A stretch of 64,000 nucleotides of DNA, taken from Aureispira anguillae. GTDB lineage: Bacteria; Bacteroidota; Bacteroidia; Chitinophagales; Saprospiraceae. Positions 26,967 to 37,248 of this stretch are shown piece after piece (position 1 is the stretch's first letter; each line of letters opens with the position of its first letter). The notes under the pieces were generated by a model that did no database searches, had not been told where the DNA came from, and was given only the letters and a program-made list of their open reading frames with translations. The position numbers were made by a program, and so were the translations under genes. The DNA is taken from NCBI RefSeq assembly GCF_026000115.1, contig NZ_AP026867.1, positions 6,177,001-6,241,000 of the forward strand, given 5' to 3'.

Positions 26967-29894
26967 ATGTTATCAAACAACAATTTTCTTAATATTTATG
27001 GGTTGATCTATTTGTTTAGTTTATTGTTTCCTACTGTTGGTTTGGGACAACATGCCTGGGAACGTGTTTATGGTGATTCTATAGGTGAATGTGCTTCCGA
27101 AGTAGAACAAACTAAGGATGGTGGCTATATTATATTAGGGAACAATCATGACAAAACAACCAGTAATCATGATATTTATTTAGTTAAGACAGCTGCTAAT
27201 GGGGATACTTTGTGGACTCGTACTTATGATAAAACAGCTTATGATGCAGGAAATTCTATTGAACAGACGACAGATGGTGGTTATCTAATTTTGGGAAAGA
27301 GGCAGGTAGAAACAGGGGACAATCAATTCAATTCTCGGATGTATTTGATAAAGACTAATTCTAATGGGGATACTTTGTGGACCCGTACGTATGCTTCTTT
27401 TTCCTCTATAAGCTCTGACGAAGTGGGATTTTCAATACAGCAGACGGCAGATGGTGGGTTTATTTTACTTGGAGGAATTAATAATAATTCTATAGGTATC
27501 TGCCTATTAAAAATCGATACTCTTGGAACTGTTTTATGGAAAAAAAAATATTCTAGAAATAGAATGTACTGGGTTTCAGAAGGTGTTGTCCAAGAAACAA
27601 GTGATAGTGGTTATATTGTATCAATATCCTGTTTGGCAAGTGATCCTGTTTTGCAAAATAGCTACTTGGGGGTGCTGTATAAATTCGATGTCAATGGAAA
27701 TGAAGTCTGGAATACGACTTATGATCCTTCTAAAAAAACAAGGCTATATGATGTAAAAGAGACCATTGATGGTGGCTTTATTGTTGCAAGAAGCACTCTT
27801 TTTTTAGGGACATATAGTCCTGATGTTAATCAGGGGATTATTGATAAATTAGATGCCAATGGTCGCCTTATATGGTCTAAAAATACGATAGGGATTCCTT
27901 TGTCTTTGGATTTAACAAGTAATGGTGGTTTTATTTGTACAGGTTTTGTGGATGGAGGGAATTTAGAGAGCCAGCTGTTTATTCAAAAATTGGATGCTTC
28001 AGGGAATAGCCTATTAGAGCGTATTTATGGAGGAGCTGGTAGAGATGTAGGATCAAGTATTAGGGCAGTTTCAAATGGAGGGTTTATTGTTGCAGGAGAA
28101 ACTACTAGTCATGGAAACGGTGATCTGGATCTTTATGTGATATTAGTAGATAGTGCAGGGATTTATTTAGCAGGAACCATACAAGGAAATATATTCCAAG
28201 ATTTAGACCTGAATTGCATTTCTACTACAGGCGATATTGATCTAGAGGGAATTGTTGTTCAAGCTTCCTTAAATAATACCAATCTTAACTATTATGGTAC
28301 AACAGATAGCCTTGGGCATTATGAAATTCCTTGTCAATGGGGACGTTACAGCATCTCAATTCCTCAATTACATCCCTATTATTCCTTTCATTGTCCGCAA
28401 AACATCCTAATGGATACCGTGGGATTTAATGATACTGTAAATTTTCCATTAGAAGCGACTATACTATGCCCTGTAATGCATGTAGATGCATCTGTATCTA
28501 TATTGAGGAAAACAGCTCCTAGTACTTATGGAATTCAATATTGTAATCATGGAACAGTAGATGGACAAAATGTAAGTATAGAAGTAGATATAGATCCTTT
28601 TTTAACGATACATAGTTTTTCTATTCCTCCTATCAGTCAAGTTGGAAATACTTATACATTTAATGTTGGAACGGTTGGGATTGGAGAATGCGGGACGATT
28701 GATGTAGCAGTACAGGTTGATAGTAGTGCTATCTTAGGGCAGACGCATTGTGTAGAGGTACATATAAGCCCTGATTCGCTTTGCTTACCCCATTCTTGGA
28801 CAGGAATGATTTTAGAAGCTCAAGGGACTTGCCAAAATGATAGTGTTTTCTTTAGAATTGAAAATCTAAGTACGACAAGTACTACGATTCCAAGAAATTA
28901 TTGGGTATTTGAGGATGATATTATTATGCGCACAGGAACGGTTAATGTTCCAAATGGAGGGGATACTATGATTGCTATTTCGGCTGCTCCTAGAAAGTTT
29001 TATCGAATAGAGGTAGAACAAGAGGCTGGTATTCCTTGGGTAGTAGCAGATCCTATCGCAAGTGCATTTGTAGAGGGGTGTGTTCCTGATAATAATGGAG
29101 AATTTAATGTAGGGCTTCCCAACTTATATCCAAATGGTCATGCACCAACATTTATGGCGATTGATTGTCGAGAAAATGGAGGGGCTTTTGATCCTAACAA
29201 TAAAATAGCAAAACCTGTAGGATATGCTTCCAATCATTATATCAAAATGAATCAATATATTGATTACCAGATAAATTTTCAAAATACAGGAACAGATACA
29301 GCATTTCAAGTCATCTTAATAGATACCTTATCTACTTACTTAGATGTTTCTACCATTCAGATGACTACGGCAAGTCATCCTTATACTTGGCAATTAAAGG
29401 ACAATGGGGTCTTGGAAGTGCGATTTGAAAATATCATGCTACCCGATAGCTTTGTTAATGAAGCAGCATCTCATGGTTTTGTCAAGTTTAGAATCTGGCA
29501 AAAAGAAAATAATCCTATTGGTACGGTCATTTACAATTTTGCAGACATTTATTTTGACCAAAATGATCCAATCCGAACGAATACAACCGATCATGAAATA
29601 GGATTAAATTTTTATACCATTACAATTGCCCCACCTGCTGTTGAAACAGAAACAATAGTTAGCGCATTTCCTAATCCATTTACGGATTGCGTAACTATTC
29701 AGGTAGAAGGGAAAAAATATCAAGCATTAACATTAGTCGTTTATGACCTGATGGGACATCAAGTTGCTGCTGCTTTTGATCATGATACTAACAAAATTCA
29801 ACTCAAACGCAATAGACTCAATACTGGAGTATACCTCTTTAAATTAGTAGGAGAAGGTAAGCCAATCTGTAGTGGGAAAATAGTTGCTCAATAA
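26967..29894 (+). CDS. Large T9SS-secreted repeat protein with DUF7619-like domain
   Basis: A 975-residue secreted protein. After the signal peptide (ends VGLGQ) come about seven repeats of a propeller-like unit around DGGYIILG/DGGFIVAG with an intervening NGDTLWTRTY motif (residues about 25-405). A carboxypeptidase-regulatory-like module (IQGNIFQDLDLNC), beta-sandwich modules, a conserved NTGTDTAFQV...IDTLSTYLD domain as in DUF7619-type proteins (about 770-880) and a C-terminal T9SS sorting domain (AFPNPF ... GVYLFKL) follow. Probably a cell-surface or secreted adhesin-like protein; no catalytic motif is visible. Confidence 0.85.
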   Translation: MLSNNNFLNIYGLIYLFSLLFPTVGLGQHAWERVYGDSIGECASEVEQTKDGGYIILGNNHDKTTSNHDIYLVKTAANGDTLWTRTYDKTAYDAGNSIEQTTDGGYLILGKRQVETGDNQFNSRMYLIKTNSNGDTLWTRTYASFSSISSDEVGFSIQQTADGGFILLGGINNNSIGICLLKIDTLGTVLWKKKYSRNRMYWVSEGVVQETSDSGYIVSISCLASDPVLQNSYLGVLYKFDVNGNEVWNTTYDPSKKTRLYDVKETIDGGFIVARSTLFLGTYSPDVNQGIIDKLDANGRLIWSKNTIGIPLSLDLTSNGGFICTGFVDGGNLESQLFIQKLDASGNSLLERIYGGAGRDVGSSIRAVSNGGFIVAGETTSHGNGDLDLYVILVDSAGIYLAGTIQGNIFQDLDLNCISTTGDIDLEGIVVQASLNNTNLNYYGTTDSLGHYEIPCQWGRYSISIPQLHPYYSFHCPQNILMDTVGFNDTVNFPLEATILCPVMHVDASVSILRKTAPSTYGIQYCNHGTVDGQNVSIEVDIDPFLTIHSFSIPPISQVGNTYTFNVGTVGIGECGTIDVAVQVDSSAILGQTHCVEVHISPDSLCLPHSWTGMILEAQGTCQNDSVFFRIENLSTTSTTIPRNYWVFEDDIIMRTGTVNVPNGGDTMIAISAAPRKFYRIEVEQEAGIPWVVADPIASAFVEGCVPDNNGEFNVGLPNLYPNGHAPTFMAIDCRENGGAFDPNNKIAKPVGYASNHYIKMNQYIDYQINFQNTGTDTAFQVILIDTLSTYLDVSTIQMTTASHPYTWQLKDNGVLEVRFENIMLPDSFVNEAASHGFVKFRIWQKENNPIGTVIYNFADIYFDQNDPIRTNTTDHEIGLNFYTITIAPPAVETETIVSAFPNPFTDCVTIQVEGKKYQALTLVVYDLMGHQVAAAFDHDTNKIQLKRNRLNTGVYLFKLVGEGKPICSGKIVAQ

Positions 29895-30117
29895 TTCTAA
29901 CTTAGTCCAAATTGCTTAAATCCAGTTACCATGCGGTGCTGTGAATGGAAAGGAAGATGGAGAAGCTGTTGGGGCTTTAATGATTCTTATGTTCAAAGAG
30001 AACACAAATACTGGAATAGGTACTGGTCGCCAGCAATTACAAATTTTATTAACACATTTTTTTATTACCAATTTTAAAACTCTGATTGAGAAGTTTTTAA
30101 TTAAAATTTAATGCGCT

Positions 30118-30690
30118 ATGAAACAATTTATTAGCTTAATTCTTTTTCTAACATTAAATGTTGCTTCCTTTGCTCAAGTAGATGCTAGTCTACCTATAAA
30201 GGAAAATGACAAAGGAATGTATCAAATTGGTACAATAGGGAATTTCATTCCTGTGCATTTTCCTGAGTATGCATGGCTTACTTTGGGGGAAATACCAATT
30301 CTTTGCAACAGTGTTGACTATACTATTGGATATTCCTTTTCCCAAAAATTTGGATTAGGTTTGGGAGTGGGCAATATGTTTTTGACTAGAGAAGTGTTTA
30401 CAGAAACTCATGTAAATCTTCGTGGCTATTTCTTTAAAAAGAACTTCAGCTTATTTTATGATATGAATGTGGGAGTAGGCTTCTCAGTTGATCCCAATAC
30501 AGAAAAAAACTCCCTAAATTATAGAGATGATGTTGAGTTTAGTGGTTTTGCAAGACCTTCTATTGGTATTCGTTTTCCTTCCAAAAACAAAATGCATGCA
30601 ACACTAGACATTGGATGTTTGATGAAAGTAGGTAGCAGGGTATTTAATAATGGCATTGGTCCCTCTATTCGTGCAGGTTTTACATTCTAA
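30118..30690 (+). CDS. Small outer-membrane beta-barrel protein
   Basis: A 190-residue protein with signal peptide (ends SFAQ) and alternating amphipathic strands rich in G, F and Y (SQKFGLGLGVGNMF, FSLFYDMNVGVGF), finishing on an aromatic residue (IRAGFTF) as outer-membrane barrels do. Length fits an 8-stranded barrel. Located 38 bases upstream of the LRR protein. Ligand unknown. Confidence 0.75.
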   Translation: MKQFISLILFLTLNVASFAQVDASLPIKENDKGMYQIGTIGNFIPVHFPEYAWLTLGEIPILCNSVDYTIGYSFSQKFGLGLGVGNMFLTREVFTETHVNLRGYFFKKNFSLFYDMNVGVGFSVDPNTEKNSLNYRDDVEFSGFARPSIGIRFPSKNKMHATLDIGCLMKVGSRVFNNGIGPSIRAGFTF

Positions 30691-30728
30691 GATGATAACG
30701 ATTAATCATAATTTATAAAACAATTAAA

Positions 30729-32138
30729 ATGAAATTTCATTTGTATACTATTTTGATTACCAGTTTATTGCTGTTGGTGAGTAGTGTTTGTACTATCCAA
30801 GCACAAATTGTTACAATTCCTGACGCTAACTTTAAGGCTAAATTAATAGCTAATCTAAGTATTAATACTAATGGAGATACTGAAATTCAGGTGTCTGAGG
30901 CTCAGAACTATACAGGTGCTATTATTGTGAATGCTGACAATATTACGAGTTTAGTAGGAATTGAAATGTTCATTGCTTTGAATCATCTAGAATGTAGTTA
31001 TAATTTTTTAAGCTCTTTAGATGTTAGTGCAAATACAGCGTTGACCTATTTAGACTGTAGTTTTAATCAACTAAGTGCTTTAGATGTTAGTATGAATACA
31101 GCATTGGCGGAATTATATTGTAATGCTAATCAACTAAGTGCTTTAGATGTTAGTGCAAATACGGCGTTAACGGAATTACATTGTTATAACAATCAACTAA
31201 GTGCTTTAGATGTTAGTACGAATACAGCGTTAACGGAATTATATTGTAATGCTAACCAATTAAGTGTTTTAGATATTAGTACAAATACGGCATTGGTGAA
31301 ATTATATTGTAATGCTAACCAATTAAGTGCTTTAGATGTTAGTGCAAATACGGCATTGGTGGAATTATATTGTAATGCTAACCAATTAAGTGCTTTAGAT
31401 GTTAGTGCAAATACGGCGTTGGTGGAATTATATTGTAATGCTAACCAATTAAGTGCTTTAGATGTTAGTGCTAGTACAGCGTTGGTGGAATTATATTGTT
31501 ATAACAATCAATTAACCTTCTTAGATATTGGTGGAAATATAGCCTTGACACACTTAATGTGTAGTTCTAACCAGTTGACGACTCTAAACACTAATACGAA
31601 TCTAGCTTTGATTGCATTAGATTGTAATGCTAACCAAATAGGCTCTTTAGATGTTAGTTCTAATACAGCATTGACAATTTTATATTGTCATGATAATCAT
31701 CTAGTAAGTTTAAATCTTAAAAATGGAAATAATACGATTCTTAGTTCTTTTAATGCAACGAATAATTCCAACTTAAGTTGTATCCAAGTAGATGATGTTA
31801 ATTATTCTACTATGAATTGGACGGGAATTGATGGAACAGCAAGTTTTAGTTTACACTGTGGTGTTGTGCCTATTTCTACCAGTTTAGGAAGATTAGAAAA
31901 TATAGAAGTCTATCCGATTCCAACAAATCACCAACTGCAAATCAATTTGGGACAAACTTATAAGAATGTACTCCTAGAATTGAGGAATGCTATAGGGCAA
32001 GTTATTTTAGTTAGGACTTATACCGATGATATCCAAGAACTAGCTCTAGATTTGGAAGGAGATAATGGCGTATACTTTTTAACATTAAAAGTAAAAAATA
32101 GCGTAACGACTATTAAAGCTATAAAAGGCACGCTATAA
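30729..32138 (+). CDS. Secreted 21-residue-repeat LRR protein with T9SS-like tail
   Basis: A 469-residue protein: signal peptide (ends IQAQ), a short cap, then 11 tandem 21-residue leucine-rich repeats of the form LDVSxNTALxxLxCxxNQLSx (residues about 97-327), and a C-terminal beta domain (IEVYPIPTNHQLQI ... GVYFLTLK) resembling a T9SS sorting domain. The solenoid probably serves as a surface binding module. The repeats are nearly identical at DNA level, so their number may vary between strains. 38 bases after the barrel protein; likely co-transcribed. Confidence 0.88.
   Translation: MKFHLYTILITSLLLLVSSVCTIQAQIVTIPDANFKAKLIANLSINTNGDTEIQVSEAQNYTGAIIVNADNITSLVGIEMFIALNHLECSYNFLSSLDVSANTALTYLDCSFNQLSALDVSMNTALAELYCNANQLSALDVSANTALTELHCYNNQLSALDVSTNTALTELYCNANQLSVLDISTNTALVKLYCNANQLSALDVSANTALVELYCNANQLSALDVSANTALVELYCNANQLSALDVSASTALVELYCYNNQLTFLDIGGNIALTHLMCSSNQLTTLNTNTNLALIALDCNANQIGSLDVSSNTALTILYCHDNHLVSLNLKNGNNTILSSFNATNNSNLSCIQVDDVNYSTMNWTGIDGTASFSLHCGVVPISTSLGRLENIEVYPIPTNHQLQINLGQTYKNVLLELRNAIGQVILVRTYTDDIQELALDLEGDNGVYFLTLKVKNSVTTIKAIKGTL
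31017..31709 (+). repeat. 63-bp tandem repeat inside the LRR gene
   Basis: Eleven units in strict 63-bp phase (starting 31017, 31080, 31143 and so on to 31647). Units starting at 31332 and 31395 differ at one base; the outer units are more diverged. Each unit encodes one LRR. The gradient from conserved centre to diverged edge indicates recent slippage or unequal crossover in the middle. Confidence 0.95.
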
Positions 32139-32396
32139 TATATATATAATCTACCTTCTTTATTTAAGCTCATTTCAAAACGATTAAGGGGATGTATTGA
32201 GCTATCCTTCTAAGACGATTTCTAATAGATGCTTTATAATGGAGTCTTCTAATGTGCAATTCTACTTGCGATTTCATCAACTAAAGAAAAAGGCCTAATT
32301 TACGCTTAATGACTTTTGCCCACTTGCTTACTTTTTATAAGAGCAAAAAAAATTGCTAAAAATTTTGTAGATTTATAGCAATAAAAACTATAAAAG

Positions 32397-32729
32397 ATGG
32401 CGAAAAGAAAAAGCCAAGTAATTTGGCTAGGTTTTGCTCATGTCAAGAGCATGGGCTTGGGGAAAAAGGTTGGGAATTTGGAGGGAGCACAGACTTATAT
32501 TGCTACTCGTGCAGATTCTGCGGAAGAATTTAAACATAAGGTAATTGCTATTTTTAGACAAAATAAATTTCAATTGATTGCTTTGGATGCAATTGAGAAT
32601 GAATTTGATGTGCCCAAGGATGAGTCTGACCCTATTGCCGCCGAAAAAATTGAATTATTTAAGCGCCTTACAAAAGGAAACTTTTTTGCTTGGGGCAACT
32701 TCTATCCCTATGGAGAAAAAGAGCAATAA
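32397..32729 (+). CDS. Small protein of unknown function
   Basis: A 110-residue soluble alpha/beta protein (starts MAKRKSQVIWLGFAHV) without signal or membrane segment. I do not recognise the family. It is followed after 11 bases by another small gene, so the two probably form an operon. The 258 bases upstream are AT-rich and without clear promoter boxes. Confidence 0.7.
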   Translation: MAKRKSQVIWLGFAHVKSMGLGKKVGNLEGAQTYIATRADSAEEFKHKVIAIFRQNKFQLIALDAIENEFDVPKDESDPIAAEKIELFKRLTKGNFFAWGNFYPYGEKEQ

Positions 32730-32740
32730 AATACTCCTTT

Positions 32741-33232
32741 ATGAAGACAGCAACAGTTAAGGAACTCAAACTTGAATTAAGTGAGCGAAAGCCACAAGAA
32801 TTGTTAGAATTATGTTTGCGACTGGCCAAATTCAAAAAAGAAAATAAGGAATTATTGACTTATTTATTGTTTGAGGCTTCTGATGAAGCTACTTATATAG
32901 CAACTATAAAGCAAGAAATTGAAGAAGGGTTTCAACAAATTAATAAGACAAGTTATTATTTGATTAAAAAGAGTGTCCGCAAAATTCTGCGTGCTTGTAC
33001 CAAGTATATTCGTTATTCAAAAAAGAAAGAAACAGAAGTCGATATTCGACTTTTTTTCTGCTATGAACTCATCCGAATGCGACCTACTTTTAAGCAAAAT
33101 ACAGTCCTTAAAAATATGTATCACCAACAGCTTAAATTAATTCGAAAAGTAGTTGGTTCTTTACACGAGGATTTGCAATATGATTATCAACTAGAGCTAG
33201 AAGAACTAGAGCAAGCCTATCAAAGAAGATAG
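32741..33232 (+). CDS. Small helical protein of unknown function
   Basis: A 163-residue, Lys/Glu-rich, helical cytosolic protein. The ATG at 32741 (MKTATVKELKLEL) is preferred over the earlier in-frame start at 32690, which overlaps the upstream gene. The N-terminal SERKPQELLELCLRLAKFKKENKELLTYLLF pattern suggests a helical-repeat or HEAT-like bundle. It converges with the ABC exporter gene with 8 bases between stops. Function unknown. Confidence 0.75.
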   Translation: MKTATVKELKLELSERKPQELLELCLRLAKFKKENKELLTYLLFEASDEATYIATIKQEIEEGFQQINKTSYYLIKKSVRKILRACTKYIRYSKKKETEVDIRLFFCYELIRMRPTFKQNTVLKNMYHQQLKLIRKVVGSLHEDLQYDYQLELEELEQAYQRR

Positions 33233-33240
33233 GCGTTTGC

Positions 33241-35070
33241 TTAGTTCAGAATGCGTTCAGCACTTAATTGTTTGGTATACAAACTGTGATATTTTCCTCC
33301 TTGCTTCATCAAGTCACTATGACTACCATCTTCTATGATTTTTCCCTTTTGAATCACCAAAATTCGATCGCAATTTTTGATGGTAGACAAACGATGAGCA
33401 ATAATAATAGCGGTACGGTTTTGAAGCATTTTATGAATGCTTTGTTGAATTTTTGCCTCCGTAATGGTATCAATAGATGAGGTAGCCTCATCCATAATGA
33501 TAATTTTAGGATTGGGTAAAATTGCTCTAGCAAAAGAAAGCAATTGCTTTTCACCCATGGATAAATTTTCGCCTTCTTCCCCAACAGCTTCATCCAATCG
33601 ATTAATAAATTGTGTGGCACCAACCAATTCTAATGCTGCAATAATCTCTGTGTCTGTTGCTTCTTTTTTGGCATAGCGAATATTGTCTCGAATAGAACCA
33701 ATAAAGAGGTGAGGCGTTTGTAAAACCATACCCAATTGGCTGCGCAAACTATGAATGGTCTTTTGTTGATAATCTTCACCATCAATTTTGATGCATCCAT
33801 TTTGAGGTTCATAAAAACGAGCTACTAAATTGGCAATGGTAGACTTTCCTTCTCCCGTTGCTCCCACCAAGGCAATCGATTGTCCTGCGTTAATCTGTAA
33901 GTTGAAGTTTTCAAGAACAGGGTGTTCGGGATTGTAATAAAAGTCAACTTGCTCAAAACGAATTGCTCCTTTTATAGCACCAAAGGCTGTGGCTCCCGCT
34001 TGATCTTGAATGCTTATTGGTTCATCAATTAATGAAAAAATTCGCTCTCCTGCGGACAAAGACCCTTGTGCACGTGCATAAAACATAGAAATGTCAACAA
34101 TGGGAATAAAGATTTTGGTAGCATAATCAATTGCTGCAATTAAAGTCCCCACCGTAATAATAGCAGGAATAGCAAGGGTCATTTTACCACCAAAATATAC
34201 AACAAAAGCAGCAGCAAAAGAACCTGTTAAAATGACAACAGGTATATACATAGCAGTGTAATAAGAGGCTCGATAAGAAGCATGATGCATACGACCACTT
34301 AAGGCTTGAAATTCTTGACTAACACGGGCTTCTTGAGCCGTACTTTTATTGACAACAATCCCATTGATATGTTCTGAAAAAGTAGCCGTCAATTCACTAT
34401 TTATTTTTCGAGAGGCTCTAGAATATTGTAATACCAATAGTCTGATTTTGACAGAAACCACTAGCATAAAAGGAATAGAAAGTGCTACGATCAATCCTAA
34501 TTTCCAACTGTATATAAATAAAACAACTAGACAAAATGAAATCATAGAAATTCCCCAAAATGCTTCTAGTAAGCCCCAAGAAATAACTTCAGCAACACGG
34601 TCGGTATCAGAGGTCAAACGAGTAAGCAACCAGCCTGAAGCAGAACGATCATAAAACGAGAACGACAACTTTTGTAAACGTTCAAACATGGCTTTTCGCA
34701 AATCGTGCATAACATATTCTTGGATACGTCCAGCATAACGGATAAATAGATAAACGCCTATGGCTTGGATGAGTCCTATTAGAATAAAAATACCTGTATA
34801 GTAGTAAATCAAACTAAAATCTAGAACATAATTAGTTCCTTGGTCTTGTGCCAGTTTTAGTGCTTCCAATTGGGGCGTAATGGCATCGTCTATCATGACT
34901 TTCAACAACAAAGGAAAAAGCGCATCTGCCACGGCAACTATCATTACCCAAAAAAGCAAGCCAAGTACCCATTTAGGATATTGCCAAGCATAGCCTCCAA
35001 TTCTTTTTAGAAAAGGCAATAGGGCGCGCTTGCTGCTAAATTGTTGGTCTGTTAATGTATTCGTTTTCAT
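33241..35070 (-). CDS. ABC exporter half-transporter with degenerate signature motif
   Basis: A 609-residue fusion of six transmembrane helices (residues about 25-320) and an ABC ATPase domain (about 365-609). Walker A is GATGEGKS (403-410) and Walker B IIIMDEATS with catalytic Glu528, but the signature reads LSMGE (503-507) instead of LSGGQ. The next gene upstream encodes a half-transporter with the reverse pattern, so the pair should assemble as an asymmetric heterodimer like TM287/288 or BmrCD. Cargo (drug, lipid or peptide) cannot be read. Confidence 0.93.
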   Translation of the reverse strand: MKTNTLTDQQFSSKRALLPFLKRIGGYAWQYPKWVLGLLFWVMIVAVADALFPLLLKVMIDDAITPQLEALKLAQDQGTNYVLDFSLIYYYTGIFILIGLIQAIGVYLFIRYAGRIQEYVMHDLRKAMFERLQKLSFSFYDRSASGWLLTRLTSDTDRVAEVISWGLLEAFWGISMISFCLVVLFIYSWKLGLIVALSIPFMLVVSVKIRLLVLQYSRASRKINSELTATFSEHINGIVVNKSTAQEARVSQEFQALSGRMHHASYRASYYTAMYIPVVILTGSFAAAFVVYFGGKMTLAIPAIITVGTLIAAIDYATKIFIPIVDISMFYARAQGSLSAGERIFSLIDEPISIQDQAGATAFGAIKGAIRFEQVDFYYNPEHPVLENFNLQINAGQSIALVGATGEGKSTIANLVARFYEPQNGCIKIDGEDYQQKTIHSLRSQLGMVLQTPHLFIGSIRDNIRYAKKEATDTEIIAALELVGATQFINRLDEAVGEEGENLSMGEKQLLSFARAILPNPKIIIMDEATSSIDTITEAKIQQSIHKMLQNRTAIIIAHRLSTIKNCDRILVIQKGKIIEDGSHSDLMKQGGKYHSLYTKQLSAERILN

Positions 35071-35146
35071 GAAAATTTAGCTTAAAAAGGTACGGTTTAA
35101 AAAACAACAAAAAATGAATAACGCTTGGTTAATAACTTTATAAAAA

Positions 35147-37018
35147 TTACTGGATAGAATCTTCAATACTAGATTGTATATCATATACTTCTCGGTAAAA
35201 ACTTTTGTTTTTTAATAACTCCTTGTGCGTCCCTAATTCTAAAACCTTACCATCTGTTAGCACTAGAATTTTATCTGCATCCTGTATAGAAGTTAATCGA
35301 TGAGCAATAATAAAGGTAGTTTTGCCCTTCATCCGTTTATTTAGAGCCTGTTGCATTTTGAATTCCGTTTCGGTATCAACAGCAGAAGTCGCATCATCTA
35401 ATACTAAGATAGCTGGATCACTTAGTAAGGTTCTAGCTAAGGCAACTCGCTGTTTTTGACCTCCTGAGAGTGTTACTCCCTTTTCGCCGACTAGGGTTTC
35501 ATAACCTGCGCTCATTTTATGGATAAAGTCTGTTACACAGGCGTCATCTGCTACGCTTTCTAAATCTTCTTCCGAAACATCAGTCTGTTGAGACAATTGC
35601 GTTTGTCCATGAATATTTTTTCGAGCATAAGCAATATTCTCTCGAATAGAAGTAGAAAATAAAAAGGGTTTTTGGAGTACGACTCCAAATTGTTGCCGCA
35701 AAAATACTTTATCGTAGGAGGTTAATGGCTTACCATTTAATAAAATCAAACCATCGTCAGGTTCGTAAAAACGTAATAAAAGCGCAATAATCGTCGATTT
35801 TCCTGCACCAGTACTGCCCATTATAGCTAGCTTTTCGCCTAGATTTACGTTAAAACTAACATCTTGCAAAGCCCATTTCCCTGTTGTGGTTTTATTGGCA
35901 TTGGGATAGGCAAACCAGACGTTTCTGAATTCAATTTCTCCCAGTTGTTCTTCTGAATTAGCAGCAGGTTGCAGGTTGTAATCTTCTGTTTCTGCCTCTA
36001 GAATTTGGGTAATTCGCTCCATGGCAACGCCAGCCATTCCCAATTGAGAAACAATACGCCCTAAATTTCGCATGGGCCAAGTAACCATGACAGCATAGGC
36101 AAAGAAACTAGTGTATTCTCCTACTGTAATCTCCCCTAATAAGGCATAATATCCTCCTGCAAATAAAGATAGGGCGATTTGAACATTGACCAACCAATCA
36201 GAAAAGGGCCAGAATAACATGTGCAAATCAATATGTCTGACGCCTATTGTTCGCTTTGCTTTATTTTGTGCTGCAAAACGATGCGTCTCATTTTCTTCTT
36301 CTGCAAATGCTTGAACCACCCGAATTCCAGCTAGGTTCTCCTGAATAATAGCAGTTAATTTATCTTGTTCATTTTCATGTTCTTCCCATACTGTTTGCTC
36401 CTTTTTAAAGAAAAAATAAGAAGTTAATATAATGGGAACAAATAAAGCAATAGAGATAAGTGCATAACTAGGGTGTACCATCCACATCATTGCAAATGCA
36501 CCAGTGGCAATGGCTGCTAGCCGAATCAGTTCAGAAATTTGTGTGCCAATAAATTTTTGAATCGTTCCTATATCTCCTGTGCAGCGTTGAATCAATTCGC
36601 CAGTAGGAATTTTACTCATTTGAGATAAAGACAAACTCTGTATATGTGCAAATAAACGATCTCTAAAAGCCTTAATGGCTTTTTCGGTACTATCTGCTAC
36701 AATTATATTGGCCGTAAACCAGCTTAGCGCTTTTATGGCTACAATGGAAACCAACAAAACTCCCAAACAAAATAAAAACCAGTGAAGGTTATCGGAGTTG
36801 TTGGTTGGCAATACAGCATAAAAAAGGTAAACTAAAAAATCAGGTTCTTGGTGAGTAGCTGTTGTTGCAAAATGTTCTACCACTCCATCAATAGCGATTT
36901 GTATGACCTTGGGCTCTAACATTCTTACTAAAGAAGAAAATGTTAATAGAAGCCCTGCTATTAAATATCGGTTTTTCCATTGCCCCAATACTCCCCAAAG
37001 TTGGTAAAATTTTTGCAT
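35147..37018 (-). CDS. ABC exporter half-transporter with degenerate Walker B
   Basis: A 623-residue half-transporter with six transmembrane helices and a C-terminal ATPase domain. Walker A GSTGAGKS (401-408) and signature LSGGQ (517-521) are canonical, but the catalytic Glu after Walker B is replaced by Asp542 (VLDDATS). A short insert (HGQTQLSQQTDVSEEDLE) lies between the Q-loop region and the signature. It is upstream of, and with, the 33241 gene (76 bases apart). Together they give one complete and one degenerate ATP site. Confidence 0.93.
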   Translation of the reverse strand: MQKFYQLWGVLGQWKNRYLIAGLLLTFSSLVRMLEPKVIQIAIDGVVEHFATTATHQEPDFLVYLFYAVLPTNNSDNLHWFLFCLGVLLVSIVAIKALSWFTANIIVADSTEKAIKAFRDRLFAHIQSLSLSQMSKIPTGELIQRCTGDIGTIQKFIGTQISELIRLAAIATGAFAMMWMVHPSYALISIALFVPIILTSYFFFKKEQTVWEEHENEQDKLTAIIQENLAGIRVVQAFAEEENETHRFAAQNKAKRTIGVRHIDLHMLFWPFSDWLVNVQIALSLFAGGYYALLGEITVGEYTSFFAYAVMVTWPMRNLGRIVSQLGMAGVAMERITQILEAETEDYNLQPAANSEEQLGEIEFRNVWFAYPNANKTTTGKWALQDVSFNVNLGEKLAIMGSTGAGKSTIIALLLRFYEPDDGLILLNGKPLTSYDKVFLRQQFGVVLQKPFLFSTSIRENIAYARKNIHGQTQLSQQTDVSEEDLESVADDACVTDFIHKMSAGYETLVGEKGVTLSGGQKQRVALARTLLSDPAILVLDDATSAVDTETEFKMQQALNKRMKGKTTFIIAHRLTSIQDADKILVLTDGKVLELGTHKELLKNKSFYREVYDIQSSIEDSIQ

Positions 37019-37248
37019 GATTAACGTAAATTAAAATTCCCTCTAAATTTCTTATTAAACGTATCTTTAATAGATGCTAACGTGCCACAAACAGTAAAAA
37101 ATAGGCATTAGTTCCCACTACTAAACAGAATTTTAAACTTTAAAAGAGTATCCGATTATTTTCAAGTGTTAATTAATTGTCAAAATATATTTAGATCGTA
37201 TACAATTATTTAAGTATGTGACTATCCAAAAAGAAGTAAAAATAATCT

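Noticed and set aside
31017-31709. CRISPR-like array
   Set aside because: The repeats have no unique spacers and are in frame as LRR codons; it is a coding tandem repeat.
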